Assembly (NCBI GenBank): GCA_026120035.1
Contig: JALRME010000065.1
Location: 35,212-99,211 of the forward strand
DNA length: 64,000 bases
Direction: 5' to 3'
Source: Coleophoma eucalyptorum
Taxonomy: Eukaryota > Ascomycota > Leotiomycetes > Helotiales > Dermateaceae
Below, in pieces: positions 45,829 to 57,148 of the stretch; position 1 is the first letter of the stretch; every line of letters starts with the position of its first letter. Under the pieces are notes generated by a model. That model worked only from the letters and a program-made list of their open reading frames with translations. It was not told where the DNA came from and did no database searches. The position numbers and the translations under genes were made by a program.

Positions 45829-47201
45829 TTATACGATAGGCCCGATAGGAGCGGTGCTTGAGGCAATATGGCATTGGTGAGCTTTGATGGTTAGCATGAG
45901 CGTTTTGTAATTGTAAAGTGTACTCTACCTGAACGGGGACCATAACTCAATGGGTACTCAATAGCACTGTGTAGAATTCCCTGTGAAATGTTAATAAATA
46001 CTGTACAGCTCACAAAAACGCCGGTTGACAGCATACCCAATTATTCCAGACGACCATATCACCTTCTTCGGTTCGAGGGATCATAATATATTCGGGTGTG
46101 GCAATGCGATCGAGAATTCTATTGAGCAAGACACGGATTTCTTCCTCGTCCTCCACAATCCTCTCGGCCTCATGGGGTGTGTTCCTCAAATAAATTCTGC
46201 GTACAATTTCGGCCATAATTTGGAGACACTTTTCTCCCGTAACAGGATTGAGCCAGACCATAGGATACTTGTGCACCTTCTCGGGTGTCCAATCAGGTAG
46301 CTCGTTGAGTGGTATAGTCTTCCCGCCAGGAGTTAGTCCAAAGCCACTCGAACGGAACTTCCGAGAACCTGACCATGCGAAAGGATGCGGTGCAGGCTCC
46401 CAAAAGCTGAGGTCGGCCATCATTTTTTCTTCGTCACTCAACAAATTATACAGCTGAGCACTACTGATAAAAGCAGTGCTTCCAGGTTGACATTTCATCA
46501 TTTTTTCAGTTCCATTTTCCCATCGAATTGTGACGTCGGGTCCCTTAGGAGATCTCACGCATCGAAATGTGGTTACGCGGGAAGGATGTGCTCCGTAGAC
46601 AATCCCGTCAAAATGGAATGTATTGAACCGAGCCTGGCCATTTTCGATCTCCTCCGCAGATAGAGGCTCATCGTGGTAATCAATATGGCTCATTGCTTTG
46701 AGCGTGATATGCTTGAGTCCATAATGATCATCTCCTTGATATCCATGGCCAACCATTGTCACACCCCCAGAGCCAGGAATAGAATAGAAGGGATTCTTCT
46801 GCAGCACGATGTTAGGAAGCTACCAATTAATGGTTGTGGATTCTGATCATACGCCCAAAGCACCACCAAGCTCCTTCAAACCTTTGCCACTTCCAAAACC
46901 ATGCTTTGGATCAGCGTTGGAATCAAAGCGACTGACAAACTCGAATTGCCTCGCAGGAAGAAGACTTTGTTGGCCTTTTAGAACCACGACGCCATACGTA
47001 TAAACTGCCTTTTGTATTTCCTGAAAAGATTCTTGGTCTATTTTGTTAAGATCTGCCCCGGTTATGGTGGCTCCAAACTATTGAACGTTAGCAGAAGGGC
47101 ATTGACCAGACCTTGCATATATTTATACATACATCAATCGTTTTCTCGGGATCATGAATAAAAGGAGTGACAGTAATCTTGGTTCTGTTCTCATGCGACA
47201 T
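45829..47201 (-). CDS. TauD-type Fe(II)/2-oxoglutarate-dependent dioxygenase (xanthine-dioxygenase-like)
   Basis: Five exons (47201-47133, 47077-46853, 46798-46037, 45980-45929, 45881-45829) give 386 residues, with introns of 55, 54, 56 and 47 nt. The iron ligands are His160 and Asp162 (FHFDGIVYG) and a distal His356 (GILHSAI). The distal His is encoded in exon 4, which is only 52 nt long. Stopping at the first TGA after exon 3 would lose this ligand. The order and spacing (AMSHIDYHDEPLS before HxD, then MVWLNPVTGEKCLQ, then the distal His) resemble fungal XanA-like proteins of the TauD/TfdA family, which hydroxylate xanthine, taurine or related compounds. Exon 2 supplies FGATITGADL and HGFGSGKGLKELGGALG. 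Substrate is uncertain. It converges with the ureohydrolase gene, 235 bp away. Confidence 0.87.
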
Positions 47202-49108
47202 GTTCGAAAAGCGTTTTTCTTGCGATGGATAGCGATTGCCTAAATTGACACCAGGTAAGAAGCTCTGCTGGGCTCATTAATGTAGCGCGATGATTCTATT
47301 CGAGCTGCAGTGTATTAGTTGGGGTGTTTAAATATCTCAGCAGGTTGACCTCGCTATAATAAAGAGGTGCTTTCGACAGAAGTTGGGGTCCGCTAAATAT
47401 TCTACACCATTCTTGCGCATGACCGCACCGTATCGCAACCCAACCTTGTATATACCATGAAGTAGCGTATTCTCTCGCTGACACCTTCCTTGTAGCGAGA
47501 GCATGGAGATATCGGCCTCGGGACTGTTCAAAGCTAGAAAAACTCAGAGAGGGAAGAATCTCCGACCAGGCTACCAACTGTCCTAACTACTCCCAGGCGG
47601 CCTTCAATAACCATCGCCTAATCGACCAATGCTTATTTGCGATAAATGATATGAAAGATCAATATAGTTAACTTTGTCTTTTGTGAACATAAAGGAAGGG
47701 CTGCCTGAAAGGCCTAAAGGCCCTACTCTATTGATCTAGTTTTATGTATGCTTCGTATAAATAACATAAGATAAGAGCGATAGCTGTCCACAACCCATTT
47801 AGTGTCGTCATAGCTCTATCTCTAAGAGGTCGTCAAATATCAAAGGGCAGTTATTGCTTACACCTATGGAAGTGCGGATAAATACTAGAAGCACTATGAA
47901 AAGATCATGAATATTGGCATACAAGGAATAGGTACCAGATAAATGTTTGCGATCACGAATCATACGCGGCACGAGAATTAGAACCATGCGAATCACGAGT
48001 TACTTACAAATGATTTGAGTTGGAGAAAAATTAAAAATCTCTGAATAGCTTCAGGAACGCCGCGACAGACTTGGAGGTTTTAAAGGTTTCGGTTGAAATT
48101 TGGAAAGTCATGATAACGAGTTAGCTAGTGCTAGCTGTAGAATTATATTTATTATATGAATAGCGGCTAAGGGCCACATATCATGTTTGAAACAAAGAGA
48201 GTCATCTCCTAGAATACCACAGGATGCAGAAGGCTTGCGACATATTCGCAGATCTTGTTTACTCTGCTATGCTTCGTTTGTAGGCCCGCTGGTGTGAAGG
48301 GACGACAAAGTTGGCAACGGCTGCAATGTAGGCTCATGAACCTTGACACAGCTTTTTGTCGGTCGAATTATTTTGCGCATGTCACTTACTTTGACAGTGG
48401 CGCAAGGCACGGTCATTTCCGTCGTTTACTAGATCGGCATTCATAGGGTGGGGTTCATGGGATGGAATATATGAGATGGAGTTCGTAGGATGGAATTCGT
48501 AGGATGCGTAACTTACATTTGCTCATAGTATCTTACCAGATTCAGTAGTATAGACCGCCGCTCTTACAACAATCCTTCAATGTTACTGTAGCGAGTAGGC
48601 GCTCGGTCCTGTAACCTTAGCAATTACTTCGCTACCGAGGCTACGTAGGCCTATAGACTAGGGCCGTCATTGCTAGCATACAGCTGCTTAGGCTTATGAT
48701 ATTAGAGCAGCGTGCCACACAGGCCAATAGTTGTGATGGTACTACTGTAGGATGGAATTTATAGGATTGGAGGATTCGGAAAGATACAGGCTTGTGTGGC
48801 CAATAGTAGAGGCCAGGAGACAACACTCGACTGCTTGGTTATCTTCCTCTGAATTATTCTTTTATCCGTTCATTATCGGTCTTTTTTGTCGGACAATACT
48901 TAAGTTGCCGCTCTAAATCAGTTAAGAGATATTAGACAAACTTGTCTCAGACATTTATCGTTCTTCATCGTTGATTCATGCAGTTCTTGTCTTTCATTAA
49001 GCTTCACGTGTCTTTCTTTAGGCTTTGCAAACCATTCATTAAGCGTGTGCTCGTCTGTTATCAAACCTTACTCGCCTCATCTTCTAGGATCAGTAAGCGT
49101 CCTCCGCA
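47202..49108. other. Intergenic, about 1.9 kb
   Basis: It separates the dioxygenase promoter from the orphan secreted-protein gene. A 93-codon minus-strand ORF (47296-47577) has no known motif. The final 250 bases before 49109 include repeated short CTT/CATT elements but no recognised site. A short minisatellite in this stretch is listed separately. Confidence 0.55.
48445..48515. repeat. Short degenerate minisatellite, GGATGGA-type unit
   Basis: About four imperfect units of roughly 14 bp around the core GATGGA(G/A)TTCGTAG follow one another. A fifth, isolated copy (GTAGGATGGAATTTATAGGA) lies at about 48747-48766. It is probably a slippage-derived repeat. Confidence 0.5.
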
Positions 49109-50476
49109 ATGGCAACAATCCATACCTTGCTTTTGATTGTGCTCTTCTGTACTGCAACTACCGCCTTCCCAACCTCATCCGAGAGCCTGACTGTGCGCAA
49201 TATAACGTTGGACTGTTCTCCAGCATCAACAACCGGCCTGCAGTCAGAATGCTGGGCTCAGCTAAATGTGACGAACTACATTAATAAATGGATGGCCGCC
49301 AACGGCACTGCAGCCAACTGCGAGAGCCTGGGATTTGCGCAATGTTTCTTAGAATTCAACGGCTTCGGCGGCCGAACCTGCAACTTGATTACTCGAGGCA
49401 CATGTGATGCCTTCGACACCATAAACAGTGCCTACTACTCGCCCCAGCAATTCTATACGCTCTGGAATATCTATGCCATCTACCAGTATTTTAACCAATT
49501 TTCCGAAGGCCTTTCAAACGGACAATCTCTTGCCTCGGATACTGTTGGTAAGATTGTCTCTACAATCTCCCCCGCCGTGACCGATCCACAAACCCCGAGC
49601 ACACTTCTATGGACCGTGATATCTGGTGGCTTTTGGATGATCGCAGCTGCCGGACTCAACCCTGCCCTTGCTCTAGTCGGTACCGGCTTAGCTGTCGTTA
49701 CTGGAATGAGCTCCTTCTTTATGAACTCGGTGTCAGGAACAGCCAACTCGCGCTTCATCGCCTTGGGCGACATCTCTAACGAACTTGCCCAGCTCGTTAT
49801 CGATTACCAGACCAGCCTTCAAGATGCGCTGACGCATCTACAAGGCAACAGTACCCTATTTATCGCGGCGGCCGAGCCCGGTGGGTTCAGCACGCGGGCG
49901 GTAACGAGCCTCAACCTCCAGAGCATCAACATTTTTCACAGCCTCGAGCTATTCATCGTCTCGTTGGCATTGAAGGTTAACGGAATTGTCTCTAGCCGTT
50001 CGACCGGCGTAAACGTAGTAGACTTTGCACCTACCACAAACGGTGCTATAGACTGTCCCACTCTCGACGCGAATGGCCGCTGCTCCCATTTTTGGTACGA
50101 CGAGGCAGGCGGCAACACATACGCTCTGCACAGCCCCTATGACTGGAACAACGAGTTCACCGACGTGCTGAGTGCGATTCAAGATAACCAATGGGCAAGT
50201 TTAAGCGAGATCTTTCAAGTTGAGAATTGTGCTGGCAAGGATCCTGGGTTCGATGGGACACAGGTCTCTTGCTTAGCTACTCACGGCTACTGCGAGTGGG
50301 CCTACAGCAACCAAATCGATCCCTATTCCTCGCGCGCGGCAAACAAGCAGTTTGAAAACTGCGATAATGATAAATACTGGGGCTATTTATGTTCCTCGTT
50401 TGCGATAGGTCTTGAAGTCCCTCGGTCTTATTTAGGGCAGCTTTTAACGGATGAGCAGTATTACTGCTACGAGTAA
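49109..50476 (+). CDS. Orphan secreted cysteine-rich protein with central hydrophobic region
   Basis: A single intronless frame of 455 residues. The signal peptide is ATIHTLLLIVLFCTATTAFP, followed by cysteines at DCSPAS, ECWAQ, NCESLGFAQCF and RTCNLITRGTC. The centre (about 165-210) is strongly hydrophobic and Gly/Ala-rich (WTVISGGFWMIAAAGLNPAL, then ALVGTGLAVVTG) and could form one or two membrane helices or a hairpin. The C-terminal third again has several Cys (IDCPTL, GRCSHFW, VENCAG, VSCLATHGYCEW, ENCDNDKYWGYLC). N-glycosylation sites are present in the N-terminal half. No catalytic motif was found. Relatives in other ascomycetes probably exist as an uncharacterised family (possibly DUF7872; recalled, not checked). 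GC content looks higher than in flanking DNA. It is not adjacent to any functional partner. Confidence 0.85.
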   Translation: MATIHTLLLIVLFCTATTAFPTSSESLTVRNITLDCSPASTTGLQSECWAQLNVTNYINKWMAANGTAANCESLGFAQCFLEFNGFGGRTCNLITRGTCDAFDTINSAYYSPQQFYTLWNIYAIYQYFNQFSEGLSNGQSLASDTVGKIVSTISPAVTDPQTPSTLLWTVISGGFWMIAAAGLNPALALVGTGLAVVTGMSSFFMNSVSGTANSRFIALGDISNELAQLVIDYQTSLQDALTHLQGNSTLFIAAAEPGGFSTRAVTSLNLQSINIFHSLELFIVSLALKVNGIVSSRSTGVNVVDFAPTTNGAIDCPTLDANGRCSHFWYDEAGGNTYALHSPYDWNNEFTDVLSAIQDNQWASLSEIFQVENCAGKDPGFDGTQVSCLATHGYCEWAYSNQIDPYSSRAANKQFENCDNDKYWGYLCSSFAIGLEVPRSYLGQLLTDEQYYCYE

Positions 50477-50925
50477 TAAATCTTGGAGATATACTCCCAT
50501 AAAATGCTTCGATACCAAGTAGCTAGAATAAATTAATCCTTACTCTGAATAAAAGTTTCAAAATTCCTCGAACACCCTTTGCAACATGTGCACTCTCTTC
50601 CTATACAGATGAAATCTATTAGAGCTATTAGTCCTCATACAAGAACGATTTATTCACTAGAGTTTCTGATCTGCCGTTATAGCCTCAATGTATAAGAGCT
50701 GGCTGCTACCGCAGCTATTATGTATATAGCTTTATAAATTGTTACAATGTCTGGTATGCCGCAACTGTGATAATGCCTCTCGTCGTAGAAGATATTGGAT
50801 TTCATTCTAAGGAGCCTTTACGTCATATGCTCAAAGAATTAAGCATGAAGAATAGAGAGAAACCGTTAGGGATATAAGACATTTTAATAGACACGTATAA
50901 CTGTAGTCTCCTAAAATATAATTCG
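50477..50925. other. Intergenic, about 450 bp
   Basis: AT-rich 3' region shared by two convergent genes. No feature was seen. Confidence 0.6.
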
Positions 50926-52400
50926 CTAAAAACAATTAGAACCGCCAGGTGACTTTACCAGTGTCCCATTTTTCCAGACGTGAGAGACGTTGTCTACATC
51001 TTCGAAAACCTGAATATCTTCTAGAGGATCCCTAACCAGAGCTATCACATCGGCATCATATCCCACCTTGATCTGTCCAGCAAGTGGAGCTTGTGGTCCC
51101 AAGGTTGCGGGCCCGTTAGCAGTAGCAGCTTCGATGGCCTGTAGCGGTGATAATCCAGCGTTGACGGCGTATATGATCTCTAGACCGCTCTTTCCAGCAC
51201 CTGCCATAGCTGTTGGCTTACTAGAGCATATGTCTGTGCCAAGGGCGATCTTAACACCCTTTCGTACACATAATTCATACGCGTGCTTGTGGATCTTATC
51301 GACAAGCTTCATTTTCTCTTGAACAGGCCCGGGCATTGTCTCCAGGTTCCTCATGCCAACCCCATTGATAAATCTTGTTGCCACTAGTATAACACCTTGC
51401 TTTTTCATAAGTTCGGCTGCTTCCTCGTCAATATAAGTTCCATGTTCAATTGAAACACAATTTCCCATTCTCAGCGCAGCCATCACTCCCTCTTTCCCAT
51501 GTGCATGTACAGCTACCGCTCTCCCAGCCCTCTTGGCCTCTTCAGCTATAGTCTTGAGTTCCTCATCAGTAAACTGCTGCTTTGTTGGGTCATCCTTCAA
51601 GCTCATCACACCTCCACTTGCACAAATCTTGATCACGCTCGCTCCACGACGAAGTTGAAAGCGACCCATCTTTCGACATTCCTCAACACCGTCTGCAATT
51701 GCCAGTTAGCTTTGTCCAAAGTCAGGTGCATTACTTTGGATCCCCTGTTTTTGACATACCCAGCCAATAGGGAGCTCGTACGCGTCACAGCTTCCACCCG
51801 TCTGACTGATGGCTGCACCAGCTCCGTAGACATGGGGACCTAGAACTAGCCCTGACTCAATTACTTGTGCGCCTTCAAGAGCAAACGACCCTAGATCTCG
51901 AACGCTCGTACACCCCGCCATCAGAGTGTCAAAAAAGCTCCGCACCATATTTGCCCCACAGACTGCTGGTGATGTCATGACAAGATTTGGGAAGGTTACT
52001 TCATTGAGTCCAGAGAAGTGCATATGGCAGTCCAAAAATCCGGGCATTAAGACGTGTACTCTGGTGAGTGGTAGGAGCATCTGTGATGTAGCGACTGCAA
52101 CTTGTGGACCGACATCGGTGATCTTTCCATCTTCGATCACCACGGCTACGTTTTCCAGCGGTTGGCCACGACCTGGGATTAAACTATCGGCAAATATACA
52201 TGAGTTATTGTTACTCTATATAAAAGGTTAGTTAGGTAGGCCTAAGCACTCATTAGACACTTACGGGATTGATTAATCTTGAGGTTTACAGTCGCGAGTC
52301 TTTTCAGTGAGGCTTTTATTGGTGGCTGTGGCACTTCTATTATGACGTACTCTGGCTCCCCAGAGTTGTTGACCTGTTCGATAAGAGGGTAGCTAGTCAT
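50926..52400 (-). CDS. Amidohydrolase of the imidazolonepropionase/prolidase-like group
   Basis: The model joins 52400-52290, 52215-51735 and 51692-50926 and gives 452 residues in one frame. The 42-nt second intron removes an in-frame TAA. It has GTAATG and CAG ends and a GCTAAC branch site, and its junction gives KQGIQNGVEECRKM. The first intron (74 nt, donor GTAAAC) is less sure, since a second donor (GTAAGT at 52262-52267) lies nearby. Metal-binding motifs of the amidohydrolase barrel are present: HMH in GFLDCHMHFSG, the Lys in GASVIKICASGG (carboxylated in relatives), His in HAHGKEG and SIEHGTYID, and Asp in LGTDICS. The family hydrolyses cyclic amides or Xaa-Pro/hydroxyproline dipeptides with two zinc ions. 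No signal peptide is seen, so it is likely cytosolic. Confidence 0.85.
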
Positions 52401-52987
52401 AATATCAGTGGGAAACAGAGAGTTTCAAAGAGATAATAGGTTATAACTGTTGAACAAAGTAGACTGAAACGGTAATTGAAGAATAAATTCAAGACGGAAT
52501 GTGGTTGGTGAGAACTATAAAAGATCTTGCACCTAATGAATGGCCCAATATAATTAATGCTTTTTCAAAAATACTATGGAGTCAGGAACTGAATTGGTTT
52601 TGCGAGGATGGCCTGCAGAGTCGAGCGGATATATGATAAGAATTAGCGACGGTCTCGTTATCCGCATTGAGTTACCACTATTATGATCGAAGCGAATATT
52701 CCGATACCGTGATCCGATATCCATTTACTTATTACGTCCGTATTGCCTTAATCTACAGATCTGGAGCACGAATCCGGGGCGGGTACAAGGTAATAAGTAT
52801 CCCCGGACCAGGTGACGCTTCAGCCATCTACATAGGCAACCTCCATTCAAGCGCATATCCAGGAGAACAATTTCTCTCACATATTCACGATTCTTGAACG
52901 ATATACCAGTATTTCGACCAGTATCATTCTAAGAGCCCCATAGCTCACAAATAGGGAAACTATTGCTGCCGCCGGATAACTTCGTGC
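52401..52987. other. Intergenic, about 590 bp
   Basis: Upstream of the amidohydrolase gene and of the plus-strand aminotransferase remnant. A 76-codon ORF (52667-52897) carries no motif. Confidence 0.5.
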
Positions 52988-53230
52988 ATGGAAATGTCGC
53001 ATCGAGTTGCTCTTGCTGACACCCAGATGATTTCTCAACGCGGCCTTAATAATATCAAGCCAGATCTAATGATGGACCTGATTGACAGGGTTGCTCAAGA
53101 TCCGTATGATAAGATCACGAATCCTAATGGAATTATAGACATAGCAAGTGCTTATAACCGCCTGATGCTAGATCATCTTGACACATTCATCAAGAAGGAT
53201 TACCAGTTGAAAGCCCGCGAAGGTGGGCCT
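52988..53230 (+). pseudogene. N-terminal fragment of an ACC-synthase-like aminotransferase
   Basis: The frame reads MSHRVALADTQMISQRG, then DRVAQDPYDKITNPNGIIDI and AYNRLMLDHLDTFIK, which resembles the start of fungal class I aminotransferases related to 1-aminocyclopropane-1-carboxylate synthase (SxRG..N, then NP.G.I.L..AEN). The homology stops after KAREG near 53222, at a possible splice donor. No PLP-lysine part or later exon follows before the carboxypeptidase remnant on the other strand. About four fifths of the protein is missing. Confidence 0.65.
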
Positions 53231-53509
53231 TTTTATTTCTCTATGATAGTAAAATATTTGTTGATACTTGTTTAGTTTTACCGTATGATATTGCAGCGGT
53301 TGCTGGTTCCAAAACTCTAAAATCCAATGTCGCCAATTATATATATAATTACTTTCACCCAATATTTACAACATGCAGGATACCAAGGAAGTGGAGAAGT
53401 ACTCTAATATTTACAATAGTTTCTCCCCCGCCCTGTGTTTGCATTATCCGTACCATAAAGCTTTATAGTATTTTAATTGAGCGACAAGTCTTTGAAGTGG
53501 CTACCAAAA

Positions 53510-54689
53510 CTACAGCTCCTCATTCCTGGGTGCTGGCAATTCCTCTGTAGATGCGGATGAATTATCGCCTCCTCTATCACCAGATAGGTTTTGCAACCAA
53601 AGTCTGATAACATTCAATACTAACTCAGGTTGGTCTGCTGGTGCCTGTGAATGCGATGAGCAAAACTCATAAGACAATAATTGTGGTTTCTTACTAGATG
53701 TCCAGCATCATTGAGCTCAACCAACCAGAGTCCTTCTGTTTTTTAAAGACGACCACCCATATTACCCTCAGAAGTCTTCCACTCAAGAGGCTTCCACTGA
53801 GATCCCATAAATTTTACATGGCCTTTCCACCTAATAGCTTCCAAAAGGCGATGCTGTCCAAGCGGGCCAGCTGGCAAATCGGTCACACCAGCATAGTACA
53901 AAACAGGAATAATTGATCCACCACCATTTAAACTGTTGAATGTTGGATAGTCAAGAACTTCTTTAAGTTTTGGCGTGCTATGAATCCAGTAGTCTCCTGA
54001 ATCGTAGTATTTCTTGGCGCTGTTAGTATTTATAATCTCAACCGCTTGAACCTTGTTTTGTGTCTGTTGGGACATCTCCACCGGGACCGGAAATTTATCT
54101 GAGTTTAACCAATTCATAGCAGCCCAGCAAAGATGTTTAAAGCAATCAGATGGTGGATGGCAGGTCTTACGTCGGTCGTAATTATTGTTTGGACGATCAA
54201 TATCCCAATTGATGACGCCCTCGCAGTTCTCACCGGCAAGCTTACATACGAAGGCATCATTGCTTGTTTTGCAGGCATCCATTAGTTTCAAACACTCATC
54301 GTAGTTATTTCCGATTGCTTCACAGTGAGAATCATTGAAGAACTGCGGAAGTCCGCGGTACGGGAAGCATCCTACTTCATACATCGCGGCTAGCTGCTCC
54401 TGAGGATCAGTCCATCCATTACCGACTATGATGGATGCAAGAGGGATTCTGTCGGGTTCCTCCACAACTTCGTTATACTGAATTATTGACGATGCGTAAA
54501 CTGGAATGTATCTGCCGCCGAATGATTCTCCGGCGAGATGCACTGGCAGATCCGCGAAGTTCGGAAATGCCTCGCGGAATAGCTGAATAAAGGAAATCAC
54601 GTCCAGAGCTGCATCTTCTGTACGGTCATACCATGTGCGGTTATCGTCAGCATATGAGAATCCGGAACCGACAGGTTAGTCCAAGTATA
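53510..54689 (-). pseudogene. Serine carboxypeptidase (S10) remnant, 5' truncated, two nonsense codons
   Basis: The minus strand encodes the middle and end of a peptidase S10. It runs from PVGSGFSYADDN and the nucleophile Ser in AGESFGGRY, through GNGWTDP and Cys-rich ECLKLMDACK, to a GVTDLPAG segment for the Asp and LNDAGH for the His. A small last exon ends LPAPRNEEL. TAA stops interrupt the frame at 54676-54678 (after YLD, where family members have Gln) and 53743-53745 (where Lys would fit). The region before YLD, including the signal and propeptide, is absent; an OPT transporter fragment starts there instead. CAA-to-TAA change at the first stop would fit RIP-type mutation. The gene is not functional as it stands. 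Confidence 0.8.
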
Positions 54690-55633
54690 CTATGTGACAC
54701 CTGGGGCATACTGAGAACACACCACCCAGATACAAGAAACTGTAAAGCTGATAAACAATGTGTTTGTCCTCTTCTTTCTGTTCTTTTCTGAAGCTACGCC
54801 AACCGAATTTTCGTGCAACGAATGGATGGATGAAGCACAAGCTGTCGACGTAGGAAACACGAGACGTAGATCTCGAGCGAGGGATATAAGAAAGGTTCTT
54901 CGCAGCGGTACGGCTAGAGAAAGACCGGTGAAACCACATATGATCGTGAAACAGAGTAATTTGCCAAAATCATCCTTTGGTAATGCACTCAAGAGGTTAA
55001 GTTGATACATGGCTGGGACAGTGCTGAAAAAAAGGGTTCCAAGACCGCTAGCGCCAGCAGCGGCGGACTGGAGGATGTTATTCTCCTTTGGGCCAAAGTA
55101 TCCTCCAATCAAAGGGACCTAGAACATGGCAAGTTAGTTGTCAAGTGATTTATTTGAAACAAAAATCAATACAAAGCGACAGAAAGAAATGCCAGAATGA
55201 GGTAACAGTCGAGATATTTCACCTTGCTTTTGTCGGCGGCTTTTAAAATCACAAACCCAACAAGAGCTGCAAAAAGGTGGGACGTAAAGGCAAAGCCAGT
55301 CTTTAAGCCTAACCAGAATATTCAATGTATTGAAAGCCAAGGAAATTCTTTGCAGTATGGAAAGTACTAACCCAAGTACACATTGGAGACATTAACAATT
55401 GTCCCCAGAGCGGAACCAAGGACAACAGCCCGGACGGTAAAAATCTTGGTCTCTGGGGTGGCATCAAGATTGATAGGCAATGGCTTGAATAGATCAAATG
55501 ATATCTCTTCTGAGTTGCTGCTGCTCATGGAATCTTGATCGGGAGCCTCTTCGGGGTCTTCAGATTGGAGACCTTTTTCATTGACAGGTATAGCCACGGG
55601 GTATTTGTGCTGTGTGTTATTCTCTCCGGCCAA
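54690..55633 (-). pseudogene. N-terminal third of an OPT oligopeptide transporter, truncated
   Basis: Exons 55633-55372, 55308-55223 and 55118-54690 form one clean frame of 258 residues. A hydrophilic acidic N-terminus leads to the first membrane spans with IVNVSNVYLGLKTGFAFTS (restored by splicing), GGYFGPKENNILQSAAAG and the signature-like YQLNLL...PLRR and RLVFPTSTACASS. The frame closes at TAG 54690-54692 right after VVCSQYAPGV, where OPT proteins continue with more than ten further helices. What follows is carboxypeptidase sequence. The surviving exons have no internal stop, so the truncation may be younger than the neighbours' decay. It could still be transcribed, but a working transporter is not expected. 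Confidence 0.8.
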
Positions 55634-57148
55634 AGAACCATCTTAGACATCCATGATATCAAGCCGCAGAATACACAGGGTAGACAATTTGATACAACTA
55701 AATTTATATTTGGACAGAGTAGAACAGATTTAGGACATCCAAAAACTATGAAGCAAATATAGAACTTAGTTTGTGTCTTATACATACTATGAAGTAATAA
55801 GACAAAACTAGGTTCCACTCACACCATTTAGACAGATAACGGATAGAGAGATAAATGGTTAGATAGATAGATGGGTACTAACTCAAACAGGAAGAGAAAC
55901 AGGCTCTCGCCATAAGGACCAGTGGTTCATAGAGGGTTTCGAAGATAAGAGGCCTAACGCCTAGAGGTCACTATCTCCCCTCCTCGCCTTTGTCCTCGCA
56001 GAGTACGAGCTGGCTCTATCTCTCTAAATGCGGGGAAAGCTGAATTGTGAATCTACAAGTTTTGACCTGAGGACGGGATGGTCACGCTGGCCGCCAGAGG
56101 CGCCGCTGCTAGTTTCAAAGCGGTAAACTGATGCGTCGCTTAACGGTGCACATTAACGAACCTGCTCTACCATCCTCTTAAAGCGAACATCGGATACGCA
56201 CTATCAAACGGCTGACTTGAAGATTATCGAGAATTAATATAAATATGTCTTTCTAACTGCGATAAGCAAGCATAAGCCTTCCATCTACAGTTAAACTTCC
56301 GACTTGCCTCGTTATCGTTATCGGTTTGAAGGTACGGTCTGTATGGAAATACATTGGCCACAAGTAACAAACCACCTCATCGTTAGAGGAGTTACAGTAC
56401 TTCGTTGAGCACCCGTGTCCTCCATTGACCAATCAAGAACAAAGCACCAATGTGTTACAAAATCATCCCAGTGTGTACTAGAAATCACCGCATCACTGTT
56501 TTATTCCTTATTGTATTATCTGCGGGGTTTTGAATGGGCTGGGTTGTGGCAAGGCGACATGGAGCTGCCCTGCATGATAAGATATCTAGGTACCCGGTGC
56601 AGTAAGATACCCTTTTGGGAGAGCGAGAGCGCCTTCAAGCGAGGGGGTGAAAATGTGGGGAAGAAAGTATGAAAGTACGGAATGTATGTGATAATATAAT
56701 ATCTGAGAGATAAACTGATAGTTAAATTCTTATGCTGCCAAAACAAACGTAATTAGACTTATTATACTATATTGCAAGTTTTAATAAGTCTATCGTACAG
56801 TTTGGTCATGAAGTATTCAATTCTGGGTATATCTTAGTCCAACTATATGAAAAACAAACTTCGCTACTAATCTTGTATTTCAAGAGTGGAAAAACGTTCT
56901 AGCGCACTATGTCAGTCTCAACTTGATTTCCAGTCTCTATCGCGATATTCTAGCTACCGTGTGCCTCTCGATGCGTTTAGTTTATAAAGCGCTAGCTCAT
57001 AATCGAAATTTGGTACTCGGAAATTTGGTCCAAGTACTTGATTTTTTAGCACAGTAGTGTTGTTTGACGTAGTACGGAAAATGGGGTTTCATAACTCCCT
57101 TGATTGAGCCTTTTGGCTTAGATTAATTACTATCTCAGACCCCCAAAT
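55634..57148. other. Intergenic, about 1.5 kb
   Basis: Tetranucleotide GATA/TAGA repeats lie around 55850-55875. The rest has short ORFs only. No gene was recognised between the OPT fragment and the multicopper-oxidase 3' end. Confidence 0.55.

Noticed and set aside
46799..46852. Frameshift or a 33-nt intron in the dioxygenase after GGALG
   Set aside because: A normal 54-nt intron with GTATGA, a CTAAC branch site and GCAG acceptor restores the frame, so no lesion is needed.
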